A stretch of 64,000 bases of DNA from Nonomuraea terrae (GCF_004348995.1 NZ_SMKQ01000014.1:1-64000), one strand, 5' to 3'. Positions 50,125-59,737 are shown, counted from the stretch's first letter. Numbers and translations are program-made. The notes: generated by a model not told the origin, from the sequence alone.

Positions 50125-51615
50125 CTACGACAGATCGAAGGGAGCGGGGGAGTGACCTTCCCAGATCCGGCGGGAGGCCTGTTCGGGGTAGGGCAGAGTC
50201 TCCGATTCGGTGTCCAGGACGCGGGTGAGGTGCCCGCCGGGCCGGTGGGCGGCCCAGCCCGCGTCGCCGGTGGTGACGAAGCGGACCCATGCCTCCTGGA
50301 GTTCGCGGGAGAGCGCGACGGCCTCGGGAGAGGGCTCTTCGCCGATGAGCTGGGTGCCGACGGGGCTGTTCAGCGTGCCGAACGCCAGGGGCACGTCGAG
50401 GCTGTGGCAGGCGCCCAGGATGCCGCCGAGGGCCGGGGCAACCCAGCACAGTTCGAACAGGTACGAGGTGCCGCCGGCTGCGGCGTTCGCCTCGGCCAGC
50501 TTCTGTGACGGCATGCGGAAGAGGGCGTCGGAGTACACCGTCTCCACCAGCTCCTCCGGGCCGGCCTGCGGAAACGCGGCACGGTACCCCTCCGCGCCGT
50601 GCGGCTGCGGGGCGAGCAGCTCCAGGGCCGCACGGGCGTCCTGCTCGGTGAAGGTGCCCTGCCGTCCGCTCATGACGCTGAACAGCCGGAATTCGTCCCG
50701 GGTGTGGCCGACGAGCAGCTCGGTCCCGCTCGCGCGCGCGCCGGTCAGCGCGGTCCAGGGCGTTTCGGGGAGGACCTCGCCGTCGACGACGGGGCACAGC
50801 GCGGTGCCGGTCTCCGTGAGGCGTCCCCAGCTCTCCCGGTGCGCGTGGAGGCCGGCGTTGAAGGAGGTGAGCTCGGCGGCCAGGTGCCAGGGGTCGATGT
50901 CGCGCAGGGCCTCGGCGGTGGGGGCCGTAGCGCCGAGCCGGTCCGCGAACGCGGCGGTGACCTGCCGTGCCAGCGCGGGGGTGCTGTGCAGCCCCGGCAC
51001 CGAATGGGCGATGGCACGCCGGAACAGGCCGCGCGCCGGCTTCATCGTCAGCAGGGCGGCGACCGACCCTGCCCCGGCAGACACCCCGGCCACGGTGACC
51101 TGGCCGGGGTCGCCTCCGAAGGCGGCGATGTTGCGCTGCACCCACTCCAGCGCCGCGATCTGGTCGAGGAATCCTCGGTTGGGCGGCGCGTCGTCGAGGA
51201 ACGCGAATCCCTCCGCGCCCACGCGGCAGTTGATGGTCACCACGACGAGTCCCGCCTCGGCCAGCGCTGCCGGGTCGAACATCGGGTCGCTCGACGCCGC
51301 CGAGAGGTAGCCGCCCACGGGGATCCACACCAGCACCGGCAGTCCCGCCGCGCCGGGATCCGGAGTGCCGACGTTGAGCGTCAGCCAGTCGGTGCCCTGC
51401 GGGGGCACGTCGATCGGCAGGGACAGCGGCACCACGGGGCCGAACTCGACCGCCTGCCTCGTCCCCTCCCAGCGGTGCGGCGGCGCGGGCGCGGCGAAGC
51501 GGAGCGCTCCGACCGGGGGCTGGGCGTAGGGGATGCCGCGGAACACCGCGTGCCCCTGCCGCCGGCGCCCCTGCACCACGCCTTCCGTGGTCCGTACCTT
51601 TGGCTGTTCGGACAT
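50125..51615 (-). CDS. Carboxylesterase/lipase family protein (type B)
   Basis: A 496-residue alpha/beta hydrolase. The N-terminal GHAVFRGIPYAQPPVGALRF, oxyanion region PVLVWIPVGGYLSAASSD and nucleophile elbow VTVAGVSAGAGSVAALLT are those of type B carboxylesterases; the elbow has GVSAG where most have GESAG. No signal peptide is seen, so it is probably cytoplasmic. It acts on ester substrates such as p-nitrobenzyl esters in relatives. It is divergent from a TetR gene across 97 bp, its likely repressor. GGAAGGA precedes the ATG. Confidence 0.92.
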   Translation of the reverse strand: MSEQPKVRTTEGVVQGRRRQGHAVFRGIPYAQPPVGALRFAAPAPPHRWEGTRQAVEFGPVVPLSLPIDVPPQGTDWLTLNVGTPDPGAAGLPVLVWIPVGGYLSAASSDPMFDPAALAEAGLVVVTINCRVGAEGFAFLDDAPPNRGFLDQIAALEWVQRNIAAFGGDPGQVTVAGVSAGAGSVAALLTMKPARGLFRRAIAHSVPGLHSTPALARQVTAAFADRLGATAPTAEALRDIDPWHLAAELTSFNAGLHAHRESWGRLTETGTALCPVVDGEVLPETPWTALTGARASGTELLVGHTRDEFRLFSVMSGRQGTFTEQDARAALELLAPQPHGAEGYRAAFPQAGPEELVETVYSDALFRMPSQKLAEANAAAGGTSYLFELCWVAPALGGILGACHSLDVPLAFGTLNSPVGTQLIGEEPSPEAVALSRELQEAWVRFVTTGDAGWAAHRPGGHLTRVLDTESETLPYPEQASRRIWEGHSPAPFDLS

Positions 51616-51665
51616 GACGATTCCTTCCCTCGAGTGGACCTCAGGATTATGGGTCAGGTGTATTA

Positions 51666-51684
51666 TGTCAATCGTATTGGAACA
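51666..51684. promoter_or_regulatory. Possible operator between esterase and TetR genes
   Basis: TGTCAAT-CGT-ATTGGAACA is an imperfect palindrome in the 97-bp divergent gap, near a -10-like TATTAT at 51661. ATTATG is also repeated just upstream. A role as TetR site is a guess from position. Confidence 0.35.
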
Positions 51685-51712
51685 GTCCCGGGGTACGAGG
51701 GAGGGGCCGGCG

Positions 51713-52324
51713 ATGCCGAAACAGGTGGATCACCGCGGACGCCGCGAAGCGATCGCCCGCGCGCTGTGGCGGGTGGTGGAACAGCGCGGCGTCACGCAGC
51801 TGACGATGCGCGTGGTGGCGCAGGAGGCGGGCATCTCCCTCGGGCAGCTGCAGCACTATTTCGCCTCCCGGGCCGCCATGCTCTCCTTCGCCATGGACTT
51901 CGCGTCCGAGCAGACCTCGCTGCGCGTCAGCCAGGGCCTCGACAAGCTCGGTGACCGTCCGCACCCCCGTGACGTACTGCGACTGACGCTCGCGGAAATG
52001 CTCCCCCTGCATGCCGACGCCCGCGCGACCAGCCGGATGAGCGCCGCCTATGTCCTGGAGGCGCTGCACGACGAGGCCGTCCACGAGCAGGCGCGCCGCG
52101 GCCTCGCCCGAGGACGGGCCCTCGTCGAGCAGTTGATCCGCCAGGCGGTCGCCGACGGCCTCATCGACTCTGACCGCGACCCGGCGACCGAGACCAACCT
52201 GCTCCTCGCCCTCACCGGCTTCACGCCGCTGATCGAACTGGACGTGATCGGGCCCCAGGACGCGCTCACCGCGATCGATCTGCATCTGGACAGGCTGTTC
52301 AGCGGGAACGATCGGAGCGCGTGA
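51713..52324 (+). CDS. TetR family transcriptional regulator
   Basis: A 203-residue repressor with RREAIARALWRVVEQRGVTQ and MRVVAQEAGISLGQLQHYFA at the N-terminus, of the BetI/TetR_C_6-like group, and a C-terminal helical domain starting near residue 85. ATG 51713 lies six bases after GAGGGAGGGG. Divergent from the carboxylesterase, which it most likely represses; the ester or its product may be the inducer. Confidence 0.9.
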   Translation: MPKQVDHRGRREAIARALWRVVEQRGVTQLTMRVVAQEAGISLGQLQHYFASRAAMLSFAMDFASEQTSLRVSQGLDKLGDRPHPRDVLRLTLAEMLPLHADARATSRMSAAYVLEALHDEAVHEQARRGLARGRALVEQLIRQAVADGLIDSDRDPATETNLLLALTGFTPLIELDVIGPQDALTAIDLHLDRLFSGNDRSA

Positions 52325-52664
52325 CCCGCGCCCGCGCGCGGGGACAGGCCCTCGGCGACGACCACGCCGGTGTCCGCCGTGGTGAGCCGTAAGGAGGGCA
52401 CCGTGCCCAGCCAGGGAGGGCGGGGCCGGTCGCTGCGCCGGCAGGACGTCGCACCGTGCTCGCGCATCCGCTCAGTACGGGCGGTGATGTCCACGGCCAT
52501 GGTCGGGCAGAGCTGGGCCTCCAAGGGCGCCGGACGGTTCCTGGCGGGCCGATGTGCCGGCCACCGACCGGGCGGTACGTGGGCAATGGCGGTGTGCGCC
52601 GAAGCCGTGACTTTGTTCGGGAGTCGTGCAAGCGCGTTCGCGGGCGCGCGATAGGTTGCCCGCC
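52325..52664 (-). other. Intergenic region with a possible ArsR-gene remnant
   Basis: No intact gene. On the minus strand between about 52500 and 52340, TMAVDITARTERMREHGATS and LRLTTADTGVVVAEGLSP resemble the middle of ArsR-type regulators with an N-terminal effector domain. The frame is broken on both sides. I treat this as a faint relic. Confidence 0.25.
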
Positions 52665-53204
52665 ATGACTGAACTAGGGTCCGTCACCTGGCCACCTGCC
52701 CCGATCAAGACCGAGCGGCTCGTGCTCCGCGCGTCCGAGGCCCGGGACCGTGCGGCGTTCATCGAGCTGCTGGCGTCGCCGGAGGTGCACACCTACCTCG
52801 GCGGCCCCCGCCCGCGTGACGAGCTTGAGCGCGAGATACCCGAGGTGCCCGAGCGGTGGCCCGGGAGTTTCGTCGTTGATCTCGACGGGGCGATGATCGG
52901 CCAGATCCTGCTCAGGAGAGCAACGGGGCACCGTCGCCCGGCTGCCGCGGGGAAGGTCGATCTCGGTTACCTGTTCCTGCCGCGGGCGTGGGGTTTCGGG
53001 TACGCCGCCGAGGGATGCGCGGCGGCACTCGACTGGTTCGACGGCGTCCTTCCCGGCGAGCCGGTGGTGCTCACCACCCAGACCGCCAACGTCGGCTCGA
53101 TGCGCCTCGCGGCAAAGCTGGGGTTCACCGAGGTGGAGCGGTTCCAGGCCTGGGACGCCGAGCAGTGGCTCGGCCTGCGGTCCCCGGTCACGCCGTCCGC
53201 TTGA
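52665..53204 (+). CDS. GNAT acetyltransferase, RimJ/RimL type
   Basis: A 179-residue GNAT protein: the RimJ/RimL start IKTERLVLRASEARDRAAFI, the acetyl-CoA binding region LGYLFLPRAWGFGYAAEGCA and TQTANVGSMRLAAKLGFTEV. The ATG at 52665 gives the usual start; upstream residues are not conserved. The substrate could be a protein N-terminus or a small amine. It is monocistronic. Confidence 0.9.
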   Translation: MTELGSVTWPPAPIKTERLVLRASEARDRAAFIELLASPEVHTYLGGPRPRDELEREIPEVPERWPGSFVVDLDGAMIGQILLRRATGHRRPAAAGKVDLGYLFLPRAWGFGYAAEGCAAALDWFDGVLPGEPVVLTTQTANVGSMRLAAKLGFTEVERFQAWDAEQWLGLRSPVTPSA

Positions 53205-53225
53205 TCGCGGGGGAGGAACGCGACC

Positions 53226-53408
53226 ATGAGGATCACGGTCCTCGGCGCCACCGGCGGCTGCCGCACGGCCGTGGACCTCGACGTCCGCGGTGGCCACACC
53301 ACCGCCCGCGCGGATCTGGCCCACTGCGTGCCGGTCCTGGTCGGCGATTCCTCCGCCGTCCGCTCCGTCGTCTCGGTGGCCTCCGACGCGGGACTCCTGG
53401 ACGTGTGA
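53226..53408 (+). pseudogene. N-terminal fragment of an NAD(P)-binding (NmrA-like) protein
   Basis: A 60-residue frame begins MRITVLGATGG, the glycine-rich start of NAD(P)H-binding/NmrA-like proteins, but lacks the next glycine and then shows only weakly similar sequence (DLAHCVPVLVGD) before the stop. Full-length relatives exceed 200 residues. It ends 12 bp before the LysR gene. Confidence 0.5.
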
Positions 53409-53420
53409 TGGCATGACCAC

Positions 53421-54320
53421 ATGGAATTGCGGGAACTGCGCGCGTTCGTCGTGGTGACGGAGGAAGGCGGCATGTCGGCGGCGGCGCGGCGGCTGCACAT
53501 CAGCCAGCCGGCCCTGTCGCAGACGGTCAACGCGCTCGAACGCCAGCTCGGCGTCAAACTGCTGGTGCGCAGCAGCACGGGCGTGAGCCCCACCGAGGCC
53601 GGAACAACGCTGCTCGGCGAGGCCCGGGCGCTGCTGGCCCGGCACGACCACTTGTTGCGCGCGATGGGCCGCTACTCCGGCGAGGCCGGCGGGGTGCTAC
53701 GGCTGGGCATCCCGCTGGAGCTGCCGTCCGACCTGCTCGGCCCGCCGCTGGAGCGGCTGGCCCTGGCCTGCCCCGAGACGCGCGTGCAGGCCCTGCACCT
53801 GTCGACGGCCGCGCAGCAGGCGGCGCTGCAGGCGGGCGAGCTCGACGTGGCCCTGCTCCGCGAGCGTCCGCCGGGCCGCGAGTTCGACGCGATGCTCGTG
53901 GTCAGGGAACGCCTGGGCGTGCTGCTGTCCGCCGACCAGGCCGCCGAGCTGGGCGGCCCCGACGGCATCCACCTGGAGGCGCTAACCGGTCTGACGTGGG
54001 TGTCCTTCCCGCGCTCAGGCAGCCCCGCCTGGTTCGACGAGCTGACCGCCATCCTGCGCAGCCACGGCCTCGACCTGGGGCCGCCCGCTCCCGAGGGCCA
54101 GGCGCTGATCGCCGAGGTGAAGCTGGCGGCCGTCAGCGCCGGGCAGTCCTTCGCCCTGGCGCCGCCGCACTGGTCGCAGCCGCTGCCGGAGAACGTCGCC
54201 TGGTCGCCGCTGGTCGGCCATCCGCTGGTGCGCCGTACGTGGGCGGTGTGGCCGGCCGCTTCCCGCCGCCGCGCCGTGGCCGTGTTCGTCAGCGGGTTCG
54301 CCGAGCCGGGCGCCGCCTGA
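53421..54320 (+). CDS. LysR family transcriptional regulator
   Basis: A 299-residue LysR protein. The helix-turn-helix reads MSAAARRLHISQPALSQTVN followed by LERQLGVKLLVRSSTGVSPT; the substrate-binding domain starts near residue 92 (GVLRLGIPLELPSDLLGPPL). It is transcribed toward the flavoprotein reductase gene 116 bp downstream, which it may control; LysR genes more often face their targets divergently, and upstream lies only the NAD(P)-binding fragment. Confidence 0.9.
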   Translation: MELRELRAFVVVTEEGGMSAAARRLHISQPALSQTVNALERQLGVKLLVRSSTGVSPTEAGTTLLGEARALLARHDHLLRAMGRYSGEAGGVLRLGIPLELPSDLLGPPLERLALACPETRVQALHLSTAAQQAALQAGELDVALLRERPPGREFDAMLVVRERLGVLLSADQAAELGGPDGIHLEALTGLTWVSFPRSGSPAWFDELTAILRSHGLDLGPPAPEGQALIAEVKLAAVSAGQSFALAPPHWSQPLPENVAWSPLVGHPLVRRTWAVWPAASRRRAVAVFVSGFAEPGAA

Positions 54321-54436
54321 GCAGCGCTTATGGCGTCCATAACCAGACGTGATGGGTAGGGAGGAAGGACCGGGGGCCGGTCGTGGCTGACATGCCGTAC
54401 GACATTCCCGGCTGCACTGACAGACCTGGAGATTCC

Positions 54437-55840
54437 ATGAGCACCACCATCAACGCCGACGTTCTCGTGGTCGGCTTCGGCAAGGGCGGCAAGACCGTGG
54501 CCGCCGAGCTGGGCAAACTGGGCAGGAACGTCGTCCTCGTCGAGCAGTCCGACCAGATGTACGGCGGCACCTGCCCCAACGTGGGCTGCGTGCCGACCAA
54601 GGCACTCGTCCACCACTCCCGCAAGCGGCGCCCGGAGGACTCGCCGCGGGAGTGGTACGCCCGCTCCGTCGGCGAGGTGCACGCGCTGACGTCGAAGTTC
54701 CGCGCGGGCAACCGCGACGCGATGCAGTCCGCCGAGACGATCACCCTGCTCACCGGCCGCGCCCGCTTCACCGACCCGCACACCGTCGAGGTCGCCCAGG
54801 GCGCCGACCATGCCACGGTCACCGCGGACACCATCGTCATCAACACCGGCTCCGAGCCGATCGTCCCCGACATCGCGGGCCTGCGCGACAGCAAGCGCCT
54901 GGCCACCAGCACCGACCTGATCCACAGCACCGACCTGCCGGACCGGCTGGTGATCATCGGGGGCGGCTTCCTCGGCCTGGAGTTCGCCTCCATCTACGGG
55001 CAGTTCGGCTCCCGTGTCACGGTGCTGGAGGCCGCGCCGGAGATCCTCGGCCGGCTCGACGACGACGTGGCCCAGGCCGCGCTCGGCATCATGCGGGGTG
55101 AGGGCGTCGAGTTCGTCACGAGCGCCGCCGTCACCGAGGTCCGCGACGGCGTGGCCCAGACCGACGTCGTCTACGAGCGCGACGGGCAGCGCCACAGCGT
55201 GGCGGCCGACGCCGTCCTCGCGGCGGTCGGCCGCACACCGGTCACCCAGGGGCTCGATCTGGACGCCGCGGGCGTGCGCACGACCGGGCGCGGCGGGATC
55301 GAGGTGGACGAGCGCCTGAGGACGAGCCAGCCGCACATCTTCGCGCTCGGCGACGTCAACGGCGGCCCGCAGTTCACCTACATCTCGCTGGACGACAGCC
55401 GGATCGTGCTCGACCAGCTGGTCGGCGAGGGAAGACGGTCGCGGGCGGATCGGGTGGCGATCCCGGCGACGTTGTTCGTGACGCCGCCGCTGGCCACGGT
55501 CGGGCTGACCGAGCGGGAGGCGCGCGCGGCCGGCCACCGCGTCAAGATCGCCAAGCAGCCGGTGGCCGACATCGTCGCGATGCCGCGGGCGTACGTGGTG
55601 GAGGAGACGCGCGGCCTGATGAAGTTCGTCATCGACGCCGAGACCGACGAGATCCTCGGCGCCGCGCTGCTCAGCGTCGACGCCCAGGAGATCATCAACA
55701 CGATCGCGCTGGCCATGCGCCACCACGTGACCGCCGCCGAGCTGCGGGACGCGGTCTACACGCATCCCAGCTCGACGGAGGCGCTCAACGACGTGCTGGC
55801 CATGGGCGAAGGGGGTGACCAGCGCCCGGGCGCGTGCTGA
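54437..55840 (+). CDS. Flavoprotein disulfide reductase, RclA/mercuric reductase-like
   Basis: A 467-residue class I pyridine-nucleotide-disulfide oxidoreductase. The FAD-binding start VLVVGFGKGGKTVAAELGKL, redox pair GGTCPNVGCVPTK, NAD(P) fold RLVIIGGGFLGLEFASIYGQ and C-terminal dimer interface YTHPSSTEALNDVL are complete. It lacks the N-terminal metal domain and C-terminal cysteine pair of MerA. The GGTCPNVGCVPTK form and adjacent residues fit the RclA group, which reduces hypothiocyanous acid or copper in enterobacteria; the activity here is unproven. ATG 54437 has CTGGAG upstream. Confidence 0.88.
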   Translation: MSTTINADVLVVGFGKGGKTVAAELGKLGRNVVLVEQSDQMYGGTCPNVGCVPTKALVHHSRKRRPEDSPREWYARSVGEVHALTSKFRAGNRDAMQSAETITLLTGRARFTDPHTVEVAQGADHATVTADTIVINTGSEPIVPDIAGLRDSKRLATSTDLIHSTDLPDRLVIIGGGFLGLEFASIYGQFGSRVTVLEAAPEILGRLDDDVAQAALGIMRGEGVEFVTSAAVTEVRDGVAQTDVVYERDGQRHSVAADAVLAAVGRTPVTQGLDLDAAGVRTTGRGGIEVDERLRTSQPHIFALGDVNGGPQFTYISLDDSRIVLDQLVGEGRRSRADRVAIPATLFVTPPLATVGLTEREARAAGHRVKIAKQPVADIVAMPRAYVVEETRGLMKFVIDAETDEILGAALLSVDAQEIINTIALAMRHHVTAAELRDAVYTHPSSTEALNDVLAMGEGGDQRPGAC

Positions 55841-55874
55841 TCACGCCTGCCGGGCACCGGCGGCGCACGTGGGG

Positions 55875-56996
55875 TCAGCCCATGAGCGTCGCCGGGTCGC
55901 GTTCGGGCGGGCCCGCCGGCCACCATTCATCGCCGCGCCGGGCGAACGGGTACCAGCGGCCGTCGCGGCCGTAACGCATCTGCCGGTCGCCGAGGGTCCA
56001 GCGGTTGCGCCAGGCACGGATCGCGGGCGGGCCGGCGCCTTCCCATCCGGCCTCCAGCCGCGCCTGCGCCCTCGCCAGGTCGCGCGAGGGCGGGGTCCAG
56101 GAGGTCTCGAGCGTGTCGAGGCCGTCTGCGCCGCCGTACCGCCAGATCTCGACGGCGGCGGCGCCGACTCCGGCGTCCAGGCCGTGGTCGGCGGCCAGGC
56201 GGACGTGGTCCTGGTGCGGCGTCAGGTCGGGCAGCCGCCCGCGCAGGAGCAGCTCGCGCGCCCGGGCGGCAGCCGAGGCGGCCAGCGCCGCCAGCGCGGC
56301 CACGTCCACGCCGGCGCCCGGCTCCAGGGCGGGCGCGGTGAAGACCACCTCGAACGGCGGCGGCTGCGGCAGCGGCGGCACGCCCGCCGCGAACGCCTCG
56401 GCGGCCGGCACCCCGCGCGGCGCCCCGGCCGCTCCAGCGCGCGGGGTGTCGCGCCGCTGCAGCGCCTCGATCAGCTCGCGCTCGCCGCGCCCGCGCATCA
56501 GCAGCAGCACGAACGGGTCGGCGTCCAGCAGCCAGGACACCTGATAGCACAGCGCGGCGGCGTGCACGCACGGGTGGCCCCAGTCGGGGCAGGAGCATTC
56601 GGGCGTCAGGTCGCCCACGGACGGCAGCAGCGGCACGGCGGCGTCGTCCGCGTCGGCGACCAGCTCGTGCGGCATGTCGCGGTCGAGCAGTGCGGCGATG
56701 TGGCCGGCCTTGGCGGCGACCTGGTCGAGGAAGCGTTCCCATTCCGCGTCGCCGAGCTGTTCGACGGCGACGACGGTGTCGTACTCGTCCTCGGCGACGG
56801 CGGCGATGCGGCCGGGGCTGACGGTGATGGGGCCGAGCCGCCCGGTCTTGGCGTACGCGCGTCCGCGGCGCAGCAGGGTCTGGTCGAGCGAGGTGTCCTC
56901 CATGGCCTTGATCCAGGCGCGTCCCCACCAGGTGGTGGCGAAGCGGGCGCCGGCGCGTTGCGGGGGGAAGGCGGCGAAGCCGCGGGGATCCGTCAT
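55875..56996 (-). CDS. SWIM zinc-finger protein
   Basis: A 373-residue protein with the SWIM motif CxCxnCxH as CSCPDWGHPCVHAAALCYQ near residue 120, preceded by WWGRAWIKAMEDTSLDQTLL and GRAYAKTGRLGPITVSPGRI, the usual N-terminus of actinobacterial SWIM proteins. SWIM domains bind DNA or proteins. The ATG at 56996 overlaps the stop of the SNF2 helicase gene (ATGA), so the two are co-translated and probably act together on DNA. Confidence 0.9.
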   Translation of the reverse strand: MTDPRGFAAFPPQRAGARFATTWWGRAWIKAMEDTSLDQTLLRRGRAYAKTGRLGPITVSPGRIAAVAEDEYDTVVAVEQLGDAEWERFLDQVAAKAGHIAALLDRDMPHELVADADDAAVPLLPSVGDLTPECSCPDWGHPCVHAAALCYQVSWLLDADPFVLLLMRGRGERELIEALQRRDTPRAGAAGAPRGVPAAEAFAAGVPPLPQPPPFEVVFTAPALEPGAGVDVAALAALAASAAARARELLLRGRLPDLTPHQDHVRLAADHGLDAGVGAAAVEIWRYGGADGLDTLETSWTPPSRDLARAQARLEAGWEGAGPPAIRAWRNRWTLGDRQMRYGRDGRWYPFARRGDEWWPAGPPERDPATLMG

Positions 56997-59719
56997 CGGA
57001 GCTCCACGAGGGCGGCGAGTTCGGCGTCGGTCAGTTCGGTGAGCGCGGCCTCGCCGGAGGCGAGCACGGCGTCGGCGAGCGAGCGTTTGGCGGCGAGCAT
57101 CTGGGCGATGCGGTCTTCGATCGTGCCTTCGGCGATCAGGCGGTGCACCTGGACGGGGCGGCTCTGGCCGATGCGGTGGGCACGGTCGGTGGCCTGGTCC
57201 TCGACGGCAGGGTTCCACCAGCGGTCGAAGTGGATGACGTGGTCGGCGCGGGTGAGGTTGAGCCCGGTGCCGGCGGCCTTGAGCGACAGCAGGAACACCG
57301 GGACGTGGCCGTCCTGGAAGTGCTGGACCAGCTCCTCGCGGCGGGCGACCGGGGTGCCGCCGTGCAGGAGCTGGGTGGCCACGCCGCGGCCGGTCAGGTG
57401 GCGTTCGATGAGGCGGGCCATGGCGACGTACTGGGTGAAGACCAGGACGGCGCCGTCCTCGGCGACGATCGTGTCGACGAGCTCGTCGAGCAGTTCCAGC
57501 TTGCCGGAGCGGCCGGCCAGGCGCGGCCCGCTCTCGTGCAGGTACTGGGCGGGGTGGTTGCAGATCTGTTTGAGCGCGGTGAGCAGCTTGACGATGAGGC
57601 CGCGCCTGGCCATGCCGGAGGCGGCGGCGATCTGGGTCATGCTCTCGCGGACGACGGCCTCGTACAGGCCGGCCTGTTCGGCGGTGAGCGCGACGGGGCG
57701 GTCGGTCTCGGTCTTGGCGGGCAGCTCGGGGGCGATGCCGGGGTCGCTCTTGCGGCGGCGCAGCAGGAACGGCCCGACCAGGCGGGCCAGCCGTTCGGCG
57801 GTCTCGGTGTCGCCGCCTTCGATGTGGCTGGCCCACCGTGCCCGGAACCTGGTCAGCGGGCCGAGCAGTCCCGGGGTGGTCCAGTCGAGGATGGCCCACA
57901 GCTCCGACAGGTTGTTCTCCACGGGGGTGCCGGTCAGGGCGACGCGGGCGGCGGCGGGAATCTCGCGCAGGGCCTTGGCGGTGCCGGAGGCGGGGTTCTT
58001 GACGTGCTGCGCCTCGTCGGCCACCAGCAGTCCCCAGGGGTGGTCGGCCAGGCGGGGGGCGTCCAGGCGCATGGTGGCGTACGTGGTGAGCACGAAGCCC
58101 TCCTCGGCCAGGGTGCGGCCGGCACCGTGGTAGCGGCGTACGGGGACGCCGGGGGCGAAGCGGGTGATCTCGCGTTCCCAGTTGCCCAGCAGCGAGGCCG
58201 GGCACACCACCAGCGTCGGCCCGGCGCCGGAGCGGTGCAGGTGGAGGGCGATGAGCGTGATCGTCTTGCCCAGGCCCATGTCGTCGGCCAGGCAGGCGCC
58301 GAGCCCGAGCGAGGTCATCCTGGCCAGCCAGCGCAGCCCGGCCAGCTGGTAGTCGCGCAGGGTCGCGGCCAGGCCCGCGGGCACGGCGACGTCGGCGGGC
58401 GGCTCGGCCAGGTGGCGGCGCAGGTCGTCCAGCCACGCGGAGGGCTCGACGGTGACCTGCTCGCCGTCGACCTCGGCGGTGCCGGTCAGGGCGGCGGCGA
58501 GCGCCTCGACGCCGGTCAGCGGCTTGAGCTCGCGTTCGCGGGCCTTGCGGGCCAGGGCGGGGTCGATGAGGACCCACTGGTTGCGCAGGCGGACGACGGG
58601 CCGGTGGGCCTCGGCGAGCCGGTCCATCTCGGCGGCGGTCAGCGGCTCGCCGCCGAGGGCGAGCCGCCAGTCGAAGCTGGTCAGGTGCCGGCCGCCGAGG
58701 AACGACGGCAGGTCGGAGGGGGCGGGGTCGCGTTCGCCGACGACGGCGCGGGCGCTGAGCCCCCGTACGAGGGAGCGGGGCCAGTGGACGTCGACGCCGG
58801 CGGCGGCCAGCCGGTCGGCCGCGCCCGAGAGCAGCTCGCCGAGGTCGTCGTCGCTGAGCGTCAGCTCGTCGGGCACGGCGGCGTCCAGCAGCCGTGCCAG
58901 CCGGGGCCAGACGCGGGCGGCGCGGCGGACGGCGAGGGTGGCCTCGATGCGGGCACGCGGCCCGAACCCGGCGGCGCGGCCGTGCCACAGGTCGGCGGCG
59001 TCGACGACGAGCGCGGGGTCGGCGAGGCTGTGCAGCTGGGCGACGGCGCGGAACTCGGCGGCGGCCGGGTCGTCGGCCTCGATCCGCAGCGACAGCCGTA
59101 CGCCGGAGTCGAGCGCCGCGGAGTTCTCCTCGGCCCAGCGGCGCAGGCGGGGCACCTTGACGGGCTCGGCGGCGGCGTACGCGCGGGCGCCGGTGGCCAG
59201 GACGGCTCCTGGCGAGCGCGGCATGGTGTCGGCCACGGCGTCGAGGAAGGCCCGTACGAGCTGCTCGGCGTCCGGCAGCCACGGCTCGCCGCCTGCCTCC
59301 TGGCGCGGGACGGCGCGGGCCTCGGCGGGCATGGCGGCGGCCAGCTCGCGCACCCGGCGCAGGTCGCCGGCGTCGAGCGGGCCGGCCCGCCAGCAGTCGT
59401 GGTCGGTGGCCGACACGCCCGGCAGGATCCGGCCGCGGGTGACGAGTTGCAGCGCCACGACCGCCACCGCGCCCCAGAAGCGGGCCGCCGGGTGGGCGCG
59501 CGCGTCGGCGCGGGCCCGCGCCAGCGCCGCCACGGCCTCGCCGACCGGAACGTGCGTGGCCGCCGCCTCGCGGGTGCGCACAGGCCCGTCGCCGAACCGT
59601 TCCACGATTGTGACGAGAGATTCGCCACCAGGGTCAAGGAAGATCATCCGCCCGCATCTGGGCGGGTCGCCGGGCTCGAAGACGGCAGCGTGCCGCACCA
59701 GATCCGTCACAACAGTCAC
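56993..59719 (-). CDS. SNF2-family DEAD/DEAH-box helicase
   Basis: A 908-residue Swi2/Snf2 ATPase. The N-terminal half holds the SNF2-associated (PF12419-like) region; helicase motif I is CLADDMGLGKTITLIALHLH, motif II LLVADEAQHVKNP, motif III VALTGTPVENNLSELWAI, and motifs V-VI FLLSLKAAGTGLNLTRADHV with TDRAHRIGQSRPVQVHRLI. It translocates on duplex DNA using ATP. A GTG at 59719 is chosen because a palindromic -10 region ends just before it; downstream starts at 59710 or 59647 are possible. Paired with a SWIM protein. Confidence 0.9.
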   Translation of the reverse strand: MTVVTDLVRHAAVFEPGDPPRCGRMIFLDPGGESLVTIVERFGDGPVRTREAAATHVPVGEAVAALARARADARAHPAARFWGAVAVVALQLVTRGRILPGVSATDHDCWRAGPLDAGDLRRVRELAAAMPAEARAVPRQEAGGEPWLPDAEQLVRAFLDAVADTMPRSPGAVLATGARAYAAAEPVKVPRLRRWAEENSAALDSGVRLSLRIEADDPAAAEFRAVAQLHSLADPALVVDAADLWHGRAAGFGPRARIEATLAVRRAARVWPRLARLLDAAVPDELTLSDDDLGELLSGAADRLAAAGVDVHWPRSLVRGLSARAVVGERDPAPSDLPSFLGGRHLTSFDWRLALGGEPLTAAEMDRLAEAHRPVVRLRNQWVLIDPALARKARERELKPLTGVEALAAALTGTAEVDGEQVTVEPSAWLDDLRRHLAEPPADVAVPAGLAATLRDYQLAGLRWLARMTSLGLGACLADDMGLGKTITLIALHLHRSGAGPTLVVCPASLLGNWEREITRFAPGVPVRRYHGAGRTLAEEGFVLTTYATMRLDAPRLADHPWGLLVADEAQHVKNPASGTAKALREIPAAARVALTGTPVENNLSELWAILDWTTPGLLGPLTRFRARWASHIEGGDTETAERLARLVGPFLLRRRKSDPGIAPELPAKTETDRPVALTAEQAGLYEAVVRESMTQIAAASGMARRGLIVKLLTALKQICNHPAQYLHESGPRLAGRSGKLELLDELVDTIVAEDGAVLVFTQYVAMARLIERHLTGRGVATQLLHGGTPVARREELVQHFQDGHVPVFLLSLKAAGTGLNLTRADHVIHFDRWWNPAVEDQATDRAHRIGQSRPVQVHRLIAEGTIEDRIAQMLAAKRSLADAVLASGEAALTELTDAELAALVELR

Positions 59720-59720
59720 A

Positions 59721-59737
59721 ACCGTACAGTGTACGGT
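59721..59737 (-). promoter_or_regulatory. Palindrome over the SNF2-SWIM promoter
   Basis: ACCGTAC-AGT-GTACGGT is a perfect 7-bp inverted repeat. Read leftward it contains TACACT as a plausible -10 box, six or seven bases before the GTG start. A repressor or activator site is likely; the regulator is not nearby. Confidence 0.55.

Noticed and set aside
57000-59282. Extension of the SWIM gene upstream into an 1135-codon frame
   Set aside because: The upstream part is arginine/proline-rich noise overlapping the helicase; the SWIM protein starts at 56996 where homology begins.
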